Of a stretch of 5,193 nucleotides of DNA, positions 1-5,193 are shown in pieces. The stretch is from Nitrospira lenta (lineage in GTDB: Bacteria > Nitrospirota > Nitrospiria > Nitrospirales > Nitrospiraceae), in contig CAMDRK010000210.1 of NCBI GenBank assembly GCA_945906715.1, forward strand, positions 1-5,193, read 5' to 3'. Both the position numbers and the translations under genes were made by a program. The notes under the pieces were generated by a model that saw nothing but the letters and a program-made list of their open reading frames with translations, made no database searches and was not told where the DNA came from. Position 1 is the stretch's first letter. Each line of letters begins with the position of its first letter.

Positions 1-900
1 GATGCTTTGTTGAAGTCTGACGATGCCGTTATCGGCATCGTCACCCAACCGGATCGCCCGAAAGGGCGCGGGCAAGTCCTTACGCCGTCACCCGTGAAAC
101 TCCTCGCCCAGCGAGAGCGGATTCCTTTGCTGCAACCGCTCAAAATGAAGGATCCTGAATTCCTCCAGGCTCTGGCTGGATGGGAACCGGATCTGATTGC
201 GGTTGCGGCGTTCGGACGCATCTTGCCTCCAGCAATCCTCTCGCTTCCCCCGCGTGGCTGCATCAACGTGCATGGCTCCCTTCTTCCAAAATATCGCGGC
301 GCTGGTCCAATCCAGTGGGCAGTCATTAATGGCGAAACGGAAACAGGGATTACGACCATGCTGATGGATGAGGGGATGGATACAGGCGCCATGTTGCTCC
401 AAGAGGCCATCCCCATTACCACCGATGATACGGCAGGCAGCCTTTCGCCACGTTTAGCTGAGCTGGGAGGCAGACTGCTGGTCGAAACGATTGTCCGACT
501 CAACGCCGGCACTCTTGTACCGCAGCCGCAAGATTCTTCACAGGCAACCCTCGCGCCGCTGCTGAAAAAAGAAGATGGCGTAATCGATTGGGCCTTACCG
601 GCCACTGTTCTTGCTAACCGGGTTCGTGGGCTCTCTCCCTGGCCTGGAGCTTATACACCCATGGCAGGTGGCGATCGTTGGACGATCTGGCGAGCGCTGG
701 CACTCCCAAGTTCCGTGACGAGTCCCCCTGGGGTGGTCGTCGCCATTACGAACGAGGCGATTCATGTTGCCACCGGGAAAGGAATCCTTGCCGTGATGGA
801 GTTACAGCCGGCTAATGGCCGCCGCATGGCCGTATCTCAATACTTGGCAGGCCATCCTGTTGCGATAGGAATGCAGCTAGGAGGACCGGCTCTCTTCTAA
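1..900 (+). CDS. fmt: Methionyl-tRNA formyltransferase, 5'-truncated by the window edge
   Basis: Transfers a formyl group from 10-formyltetrahydrofolate to Met-tRNA(fMet) in the cytoplasm, giving the initiator fMet-tRNA. The frame is open from base 1 (reading DALLKSDD...) and ends at TAA 898-900, so 299 residues are present. Compared with my recollection of E. coli Fmt, about 20 N-terminal residues are missing, giving a total near 319, normal for the family. Visible motifs are TQPDRPKGRG near the start; INVHGSLLPKYRGAGPIQ with the catalytic Asn (265-267) and His (271-273); and MDEGMDTGAML with the catalytic Asp (379-381). The C-terminal tRNA-binding domain is recognisable from IDWALPA and RGLSPWPGAYT, and later GKGILAVMELQPANGRRM. 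The TTG at 7 is only an internal codon; the true start lies upstream. A palindromic repeat begins just after the stop, and rsmB follows on the same strand, a common fmt-rsmB pairing. Other formyltransferases (such as ArnA-like or GART) are less likely given the Fmt-type C-terminus. Confidence 0.97.
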   Translation, partial: DALLKSDDAVIGIVTQPDRPKGRGQVLTPSPVKLLAQRERIPLLQPLKMKDPEFLQALAGWEPDLIAVAAFGRILPPAILSLPPRGCINVHGSLLPKYRGAGPIQWAVINGETETGITTMLMDEGMDTGAMLLQEAIPITTDDTAGSLSPRLAELGGRLLVETIVRLNAGTLVPQPQDSSQATLAPLLKKEDGVIDWALPATVLANRVRGLSPWPGAYTPMAGGDRWTIWRALALPSSVTSPPGVVVAITNEAIHVATGKGILAVMELQPANGRRMAVSQYLAGHPVAIGMQLGGPALF

Positions 901-901
901 A

Positions 902-1009
902 AGTCTGTCTGGTCTGTCTGGTCTCTCTCGTCTGTCTGGTCCTTCTGGTCAATCTCATGCAACCAAACAAACCAGACAGACCGAACAGACCAGAAAGACC
1001 AGACAGACC
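902..1009 (+). repeat. Palindromic 9-bp-unit repeat element, copy 1 (6 + 6 units, 47-bp hairpin)
   Basis: This fills most of the 123-nt fmt-rsmB spacer. On the 5' arm GGTC-type tetramers recur every 9 bases (902, 911, 920, 929, 938, 947; those at 902 and 929 are degenerate), with consensus unit TCTGGTCTG. On the 3' arm AACC/GACC recurs every 9 bases (961, 970, 979, 988, 997, 1006), the complementary unit. Bases 903-949 pair with 1008-962 around a 12-nt loop (950-961). By hand count there are 38 Watson-Crick pairs, 1 G-U and 8 mismatches. The 5' arm contains no A and the 3' arm no T, so the strands are strongly asymmetric. No T-tract follows on the + strand, so it is not a canonical intrinsic terminator for fmt. 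A run of four Ts does follow on the minus strand, where no gene needs it. It may be a dispersed palindromic element or a transcribed RNA hairpin; the function is unknown. Confidence 0.9.
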
Positions 1010-1013
1010 GGGG
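1010..1013 (+). promoter_or_regulatory. Shine-Dalgarno-like GGGG for rsmB, abutting the hairpin
   Basis: A GGGG run lies 10 nt before the rsmB ATG and directly follows the last repeat unit. It is a mediocre match to an anti-Shine-Dalgarno target, but it is the only G-rich tract near this start. In an mRNA the hairpin would end two bases upstream, so folding could influence ribosome access. The position parallels that of the pheT site. Confidence 0.45.
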
Positions 1014-1023
1014 TAAAACTCCT

Positions 1024-2436
1024 ATGGCTTCTGGCTCACGATCGTTATTCACCACCCAGACCGCACCATCGGCACGTACAATCGCCCTTTCGCTGTTGAT
1101 GGAGTCCACCAAAAGCGAGGAGGGGGTCGATGTCTTGTTAGATCGTGCTCTCGCACGATGCTCGTTCGATAGCAGGGAACGATCTCTTACGGTGGAACTC
1201 ACGTATGGCGTCTTGCGGCGGCTTGCGACCATCGATTGGCGGCTTGAGCCGGTTCTAGACAAGCCACTGCTTCGCCTTCCTGTCGCCGTCCAGATGGCGC
1301 TCAGGCTTGGCGCGTACCAACTCCTGTTTCTCGATCGTATCCCGCAGTCTGCCGCAGTCAACGAATCAGTCAACCTGGCCAGGGCCTTTGCCGGCACAGT
1401 CGGCAGGGATTGGAGCGGACTCGTCAATGCGGTATTGCGCGGGCTGTTGCGCCATCCGCCAGAGTCATGGCCCAGCATGGATCGTGATGCCGCGCAGGCT
1501 CTTGCCGTGCGGTACTCGGTTCCAAGCTGGCTCAGCCGTCGATGGGTGGAACGTCTAGGCCTGGCCTCTGCGGAAGTTGCCTGCAAGGAAGTCAGTGTCG
1601 CGCCCCCACTGACACTTCGGGTAAACCGCTTGATCACGACCAGGGAAGCACTCCTCGAACGCTTTTCACAGATGGGTATTGCTGCCAAGCCGACCAATGT
1701 AAGTCCCTTCGGCATTCAGATCGAAGAAGGAGGCTCTGTGCCCTCACTCCCCGGGTTTCACGAGGGCGCTTTCTATGTGGAAGATGAAGCGGCACAACTG
1801 ATTCCTTCCCTGCTCGACCCTCAGCCCGGCGACATCGTACTCGATGCTTGCGCGGCACCGGGAGGGAAATCGACTCATCTGGCCGATCTGATGCAGAACA
1901 AGGGAACGATCTACGCCATCGATCGGAAAGACGCCCGCTTAGATCTCTTGCGAAGCAATTGCCAGCGACTCAGAGTCCAGAATGTCGTACCGATCATCGG
2001 CGATATTCGAGAACCCCGTGAGTGGGTTTCCATGATCGAGAGAGCAGGCGAGCCATCTGTTGATCGGATTTTGGTGGATGCGCCCTGCAGTGGACTCGGT
2101 GTGTTACGTCGACACCCTGAAGCGAAATGGCGGAAAGATGAGCAGGCGCTCCCTCGACATCAGACACTCCAATGTCAGATCCTCGAAGCGGTTGTCCCAT
2201 GCTTGCGGCCCGGCGGGGTGCTGGTCTATAGTACGTGCTCGACGGAACCGGAAGAAAATGAAGATGTGATCGGGCGATTCTGTCGCGCCCACGCGGAGTT
2301 CCAGCGTGAGTCTGTCCGTCCCTGGCTCCCGACCGCGGCGCAGGGGTTCGTTACCGAACAAGGCGCGCTCTCGACAATGCCTAACCGCTTCTCGATGGAT
2401 GGATTTTACGCCGCACGGCTGAGGAAAATTCCGTGA
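1024..2436 (+). CDS. rsmB: 16S rRNA (cytosine-C5)-methyltransferase RsmB
   Basis: S-adenosylmethionine-dependent enzyme that forms 5-methylcytosine in 16S rRNA (position 967 in E. coli numbering) during small-subunit assembly. It has 470 residues, somewhat longer than the 429 of E. coli RsmB. Residues about 15-150 form the NusB-like RNA-binding domain (for example LTYGVLRRLATIDW and IPQSAAVNESVNLAR). About 195-470 is the Rossmann methyltransferase domain. SAM-binding motif I is DACAAPGGKSTHLA (274-287). Motif IV is VDAPCSGLGVLRRHPEAKW with Cys355, and motif VI is VYSTCSTEPEENED with Cys405; together they give the two-cysteine arrangement of RNA m5C methyltransferases, with Cys405 the expected nucleophile. 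The NusB-like N-terminus separates it from RsmF/NSUN relatives. The ATG at 1024 is chosen because it follows a GGGG tract by 10 nt and leaves only about 17 residues before the conserved domain. The stop overlaps the rpe start, implying translational coupling. Confidence 0.96.
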   Translation: MASGSRSLFTTQTAPSARTIALSLLMESTKSEEGVDVLLDRALARCSFDSRERSLTVELTYGVLRRLATIDWRLEPVLDKPLLRLPVAVQMALRLGAYQLLFLDRIPQSAAVNESVNLARAFAGTVGRDWSGLVNAVLRGLLRHPPESWPSMDRDAAQALAVRYSVPSWLSRRWVERLGLASAEVACKEVSVAPPLTLRVNRLITTREALLERFSQMGIAAKPTNVSPFGIQIEEGGSVPSLPGFHEGAFYVEDEAAQLIPSLLDPQPGDIVLDACAAPGGKSTHLADLMQNKGTIYAIDRKDARLDLLRSNCQRLRVQNVVPIIGDIREPREWVSMIERAGEPSVDRILVDAPCSGLGVLRRHPEAKWRKDEQALPRHQTLQCQILEAVVPCLRPGGVLVYSTCSTEPEENEDVIGRFCRAHAEFQRESVRPWLPTAAQGFVTEQGALSTMPNRFSMDGFYAARLRKIP

Positions 2437-3137
2437 TGCCACGCGCCACTCTTATTGCGCCCTCAATCTTAGCTGCTGATTTTGCCAGGCTGGCCGAAGA
2501 AGTAGCAGCCGTGGAACGAGCCGGGGCTGATTTCCTGCACATCGATGTCATGGACGGACATTTCGTTCCCAATTTGACCATTGGTCCTCCGATCGTCGCA
2601 GCCCTCAGAAAAGTTACTAAGCTGCCGCTCGACGTCCACCTCATGATCACCAACGCCGACGCCTTTATCGCTGAGTTTGCCGAGGCCGGAGCGGACTATC
2701 TTACAGTGCACGTGGAAGCCTGCCCGCATCTCCACCGCACGGTGCAATTGATCAAAGAACATGGCGTCAAGGCCGGCGTGACCCTCAATCCGGCTACCTC
2801 GCTCAGTACGATCGAGGAAATCCTCCCCGATATCGATTTGGTCCTCATCATGTCGGTCAATCCTGGATTCGGCGGGCAAACGTTTATTGCCTCCTGCCTG
2901 CAGAAAACTGCCTCGGCCCGCGCTATGATCGATCGGATCGGAAGCCGCGCGTTGCTCGAAGTGGACGGCGGCGTCAAGATCGACAATGCAGGGCAGGTGC
3001 TGGCCGCGGGAGCCGACATACTGGTCGCCGGATCGGCCATTTTCTCTAGTCGGGACTATGCTGCGACGATTGCTGCGATGCGCGCAGCCGGCCACCCTTC
3101 TTCCACGGCGCCGCAGCGCGTCGCCGCTCACCGATAG
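2436..3137 (+). CDS. rpe: Ribulose-phosphate 3-epimerase
   Basis: Interconverts D-ribulose 5-phosphate and D-xylulose 5-phosphate in the non-oxidative pentose phosphate pathway, or the Calvin cycle where present. It is a metal-dependent TIM barrel. The 233 residues are close to family length, with a slightly extended, Ala/Pro-rich tail (from about 219). Signatures run in order: IAPSILAADFARL (7-19), HIDVMDGHFVPNLTIGPP (35-52), LDVHLMI (65-71), GVTLNPATSL (114-123), MSVNPGFGGQTF (139-150), EVDGGVKIDN (175-184) and AGADILVAGSAIF (191-203). The metal ligands expected for the family, His36, Asp38, His68 and Asp177, are all present; the two Asp also serve as acid/base. The ATG at 2436 overlaps the rsmB stop by one base (TGATG). 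A GTG at 2433 in the same frame is an alternative start adding one residue. GAGGA at 2421-2425 can serve either (10 or 7 nt spacing). It is the only non-translation gene in the run. Confidence 0.97.
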   Translation: MPRATLIAPSILAADFARLAEEVAAVERAGADFLHIDVMDGHFVPNLTIGPPIVAALRKVTKLPLDVHLMITNADAFIAEFAEAGADYLTVHVEACPHLHRTVQLIKEHGVKAGVTLNPATSLSTIEEILPDIDLVLIMSVNPGFGGQTFIASCLQKTASARAMIDRIGSRALLEVDGGVKIDNAGQVLAAGADILVAGSAIFSSRDYAATIAAMRAAGHPSSTAPQRVAAHR

Positions 3138-3146
3138 GCCGCGCGG

Positions 3147-4709
3147 GTGGACATTTCATCCCTCATCGATAGCCTCCATCCTCTCGAAGTCAAAGTCCTA
3201 TCGACTTTTGGGGCGAATCATTCCGCCATCCTCCAGACAGAGCAGCTCATACAGTCCACTAAGTTGGAGCCCTCGCAGCTCAGTATGGCGATCGAGTGGT
3301 TGCTCGCTAAGTCGTTGCTTGTGGTGGAATCGGAAACTGTGACGCCGATCGTCTCGCTCACCAAAATCGGCGAACTCTATTTTGAAAAATATTCGCCGAT
3401 CGAACGGGTGCTGTCTGCCGCTCGCGATGCCGCCAAAACCGGCAAGCGCTTGACCATTCAGGACATTCAATCACGGGAAGGACTCGAACCCTCGGACGTG
3501 AGCGGTGCGATCGGGCGGCTGAAGAAAGAGGGCGCGCTCCTCATCATTCAAGGCGGCTGTATCGAATCGACCGGACGACCGAGCCAGACGGCGGAAACGA
3601 TGAGGGGATTGCTGCAACAGCTGCATGGAGCGCCGCGTGGGCTGCAGGCATTCCCCGAGACACAACGGCAGGTCATTCAAGATCACGCCGTCAAACGTGG
3701 GAATGCACGGGAACCGTTCCGCATCGATGATCGGGTGGCCAGAGCGCTCAAGCTTTCCGTAGCCGGCGCCGAGGCTGCCCAGCAACTCGCTCGGCAGAAA
3801 ACTGCGGAAGAGGTCTCCCAGCTGACACCCGAACTGTTGAAAGACGGGAGCTGGCGGACAAAGCGCTTCCGTAAGTATACGATCAGTCTTCGCGCGCCAC
3901 GGATTGCACCTGGCAAACGCCATCCCTATCGCGAGTTTCTCGATACGGTGAAGACAAAACTCGTGAGCATGGGATTCCAGGAAATGCGTGGCCCGCTCGT
4001 GGAGACAGAGTTCTGGAACATGGATGCCCTCTTCATGCCGCAGTTCCATCCGGCACGTGACATCCATGACGTCTACTTCGTCAAGGAACCGACCCATGCC
4101 TCGTCGATTGCAGAACCGTTCTTATCTCAGGTTGCGCAGGCGCACCAAACCGGCGGCGCAACCGGCTCAACCGGTTGGAACTATCCCTTCGATACGGAAC
4201 GCGCGCGACGGCTGGTCTTGCGAAGCCAGGGGACGGCCGTCTCGGCCCATACGTTGGCGGCACAACCTGCCGTGCCTGGAAAATACTTTTCCATCGCCCG
4301 CTGCTTTCGATACGATCAAGTCGATGCGACGCACGCAACCGATTTCTTCCAGGTGGAAGGGATCGTGCTCGGCGAAGACATCAATTTTCGCACGTTGCTC
4401 GGCCTGCTGAATCTCTTTGCCCGTGAAGTGGCGCAGGCCAAGGAAGTCAAATTTCTCCCGGCCTACTTCCCCTTCACCGAACCATCGGTCGAGCTGCACG
4501 TGCGCCATCCGAAACTCGGATGGATGGAGCTTGGCGGAGCCGGGTTGTTCCGACCGGAAGTGACCCTTCCCTTGGGTGTAACCGTTCCGGTGATCGCATG
4601 GGGGCTGGGGCTCGATCGCATGGCGATGGTGGCACTTGGCATTCACGATATTCGTGAGTTGTTCACCGACAACCTGGATCTGATTCGTTCCACCAAGGGG
4701 GCCTTCTAG
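3147..4709 (+). CDS. pheS: Phenylalanyl-tRNA synthetase alpha subunit, archaeal/eukaryotic type
   Basis: Catalytic subunit of the alpha2-beta2 enzyme that charges tRNA(Phe) with phenylalanine. At 520 residues it is far longer than the usual bacterial PheS (about 330-350) and matches the archaeal/eukaryotic form. Residues 1 to about 155 look like the winged-helix N-terminal modules, starting LHPLEVKVL (10-18), with a second helix-turn-helix-like stretch around 103-135. The class II catalytic core spans about 235-520. Motif 1 lies around 276-305 (GFQEMRGPLVETEFWNMDAL). TGGATGSTGW (335-344) and the block before it are archaeal-type. Motif 2 is FSIARCFRYDQVDATHATDF (381-400). FPFTEPSVE (441-449) and WMELGGAGLFRPEV (459-472) are amino-acid-pocket blocks. 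Motif 3 is WGLGLDRMAM (485-494) with Arg491. The GTG start at 3147 is the only plausible one, since the next in-frame ATG falls well inside the first domain. It has a weak AGG about 8 nt upstream and sits 9 nt after rpe, so coupling to rpe translation is likely. Confidence 0.95.
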   Translation: MDISSLIDSLHPLEVKVLSTFGANHSAILQTEQLIQSTKLEPSQLSMAIEWLLAKSLLVVESETVTPIVSLTKIGELYFEKYSPIERVLSAARDAAKTGKRLTIQDIQSREGLEPSDVSGAIGRLKKEGALLIIQGGCIESTGRPSQTAETMRGLLQQLHGAPRGLQAFPETQRQVIQDHAVKRGNAREPFRIDDRVARALKLSVAGAEAAQQLARQKTAEEVSQLTPELLKDGSWRTKRFRKYTISLRAPRIAPGKRHPYREFLDTVKTKLVSMGFQEMRGPLVETEFWNMDALFMPQFHPARDIHDVYFVKEPTHASSIAEPFLSQVAQAHQTGGATGSTGWNYPFDTERARRLVLRSQGTAVSAHTLAAQPAVPGKYFSIARCFRYDQVDATHATDFFQVEGIVLGEDINFRTLLGLLNLFAREVAQAKEVKFLPAYFPFTEPSVELHVRHPKLGWMELGGAGLFRPEVTLPLGVTVPVIAWGLGLDRMAMVALGIHDIRELFTDNLDLIRSTKGAF

Positions 4710-4725
4710 CCAGGTTTGTTCATTC

Positions 4726-4833
4726 GGTCTATCTGGTCTGTCTGGTCTATTCGGTCTGTCTCGTGTGTTTGGTCGAACGAGACTAACCAGATGAACCAGA
4801 TAGACCAGATCAACCGAACAGACCAGATAGACG
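4726..4833 (+). repeat. Palindromic 9-bp-unit repeat element, copy 2 (6 + 6 units, 47-bp hairpin)
   Basis: This occupies most of the 137-nt pheS-pheT spacer, beginning 17 nt after the pheS stop. GGTC recurs at 4726, 4735, 4744, 4753, (4762, degenerate) and 4771. AACC/GACC recurs at 4785, 4794, 4803, 4812, 4821 and 4830 (the last reads GACG). Bases 4727-4773 pair with 4832-4786 around a 12-nt loop (4774-4785). By hand count there are 35 Watson-Crick pairs, 6 G-U and 6 mismatches. Unit number, spacing, loop size, total length and orientation are identical to the copy before rsmB, but the sequence differs at many positions. The 5' arm has only two As, both facing T. The four Ts of the 3' arm all face A or G, so pairing in RNA is kept. 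No T-tract follows on the + strand, so it is not a standard terminator. Confidence 0.9.
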
Positions 4834-4836
4834 GAG
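4833..4836 (+). promoter_or_regulatory. Shine-Dalgarno GGAG for pheT, at the base of the hairpin
   Basis: GGAG lies 10 nt before the pheT ATG. Its first G is also the last base of the final repeat unit, immediately next to the outermost base pair (4727-4832). It is a good match to the ribosome-binding consensus and supports the ATG at 4847. The placement parallels the GGGG before rsmB. Confidence 0.65.
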
Positions 4837-4846
4837 TTAATCCCAT

Positions 4847-5193
4847 ATGCCCACGATTACTATTTTCAAACAGGATCTCGAGGGATTACTCGCAGCGCCT
4901 GGAGAAGCCCCCGTGCCGATCACCATAGAGCAACTCGAAGAGTCGTTGATGCTCGTAAAGGGTGAGCTGAAGGGACAGAGCCCCGACACGGGAGAGCTGC
5001 GCATTGAGTTGCAAGACAGCAATCGCCCCGATCTCTGGTGCTGTGAAGGAATCGCCAGGCAGATTCGGGTGAAGCGGCAGGGCTCTCTGGCAGGGTACGA
5101 TTTTCTCACGGCCAAATCAAAATCGCCAAAGCAACTGAACGTAGCTCCCGGCATGGAAAAGGTCAGGCCCTACGTGGCAGCCTGCGCTGCGAC
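4847..5193 (+). CDS. pheT: Phenylalanyl-tRNA synthetase beta subunit, archaeal/eukaryotic type, 3'-truncated by the window edge
   Basis: Structural and editing subunit of the alpha2-beta2 phenylalanyl-tRNA synthetase. Only the first 115 residues are in the window. They begin MPTITIFKQDLEGLL and contain DSNRPDLWCCEGIARQIR (57-74), the NRPDLxxxEGIAR signature of the N-terminal B1 domain of archaeal/eukaryotic beta subunits, then VRPYVAACA (106-114), where the next domain begins. Bacterial-type PheT instead starts with a MKxSxxWLxE-like segment followed by a tRNA-binding OB-fold (EMAP-like) domain; neither is seen here. This fits the archaeal-type alpha subunit upstream. The ATG at 4847 is preceded by GGAG at 10 nt. 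The gene is not tightly packed against pheS: a 137-nt spacer with a long hairpin separates them. The frame is open to the window end with no sign of damage; full length cannot be judged. Confidence 0.93.
   Translation, partial: MPTITIFKQDLEGLLAAPGEAPVPITIEQLEESLMLVKGELKGQSPDTGELRIELQDSNRPDLWCCEGIARQIRVKRQGSLAGYDFLTAKSKSPKQLNVAPGMEKVRPYVAACAA

Noticed and set aside
902..1009. Intrinsic (Rho-independent) terminator for fmt
   Set aside because: The stem is long, imperfect and of modest GC content, and no T-tract follows it on the + strand. The four-T run lies on the opposite side, where no minus-strand gene is present.
897..1715. Long minus-strand open frame opposite rsmB, with a repetitive C-terminus (SVW/DQT-like)
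   Set aside because: It runs antisense to the well-supported rsmB, shows no family motif, and its tail is just a translation of the 9-bp repeat.
2469..3131. Minus-strand open frame of 220 aa opposite rpe
   Set aside because: It is fully antisense to rpe, which has all catalytic residues. The translation has no recognisable domain.
3471..4097. Minus-strand open frame of 208 aa opposite pheS
   Set aside because: It is a shadow of pheS, with no motif and no independent start signal.
4144..4177. Local repeated ACCGG motifs inside pheS
   Set aside because: They encode the conserved Gly/Thr-rich TGGATGSTGW block of archaeal-type PheS, so codon choice for a conserved segment explains them.
4726..4833. 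CRISPR array
   Set aside because: The periodic unit is 9 bp with no spacers and the two halves are inverted complements. Neither repeat size nor arrangement fits a CRISPR.
4716..4928. Short plus-strand open frame (70 aa) across the pheS-pheT spacer
   Set aside because: It is translated repeat (three codons per 9-bp unit) running out of frame into pheT. Such frames are expected by-products of a 9-bp repeat.

Overview
The window is a compact same-strand (+) run of five bacterial housekeeping genes, in the order fmt (5' end missing) - rsmB - rpe - pheS - pheT (3' end missing). All five were identified from family motifs readable in the translations. The DNA is moderately GC-rich (judged by eye, not counted). 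The gene order, an archaeal/eukaryotic-type two-subunit phenylalanyl-tRNA synthetase in an otherwise bacterial setting, and GTCTGGTCTG-type palindromic spacers together suggest Nitrospira or a relative in Nitrospirota. That assignment is inference from recall and has not been searched.

Layout: 1-900 is the methionyl-tRNA formyltransferase body. 901-1023 is a spacer filled almost entirely by a 108-nt palindromic repeat. 1024-2436 is the 16S rRNA m5C methyltransferase RsmB. 2436-3137 is ribulose-phosphate 3-epimerase, overlapping rsmB by one base. 3147-4709 is PheRS alpha, 9 nt after rpe and with a GTG start. 4710-4846 is a second spacer with a second 108-nt palindromic repeat of the same design. 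4847-5193 is the start of PheRS beta. No tRNA, rRNA, CRISPR array, insertion sequence or convincing promoter was seen. The two spacers offer little room for a promoter outside the repeats, so co-transcription with read-through of both hairpins is the simplest reading.

Four of the five genes act in translation: initiator tRNA formylation, 16S rRNA modification and Phe-tRNA charging. rpe (pentose phosphate/Calvin cycle) is the metabolic exception.

The most interesting signal is the pair of spacer elements. Each has six 9-bp units (consensus TCTGGTCTG on the 5' arm), a 12-nt loop, and six 9-bp units of the complementary type. Both are exactly 108 nt, fold into 47-bp arms, lie in the same orientation, and end right at the Shine-Dalgarno-like tetramer of the next gene, 10 nt before its ATG. 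Their sequences have diverged, but several of the changes keep the pairing. This suggests a conserved hairpin, either a dispersed palindromic element family or an RNA regulatory/processing element, rather than random simple-sequence repeat.
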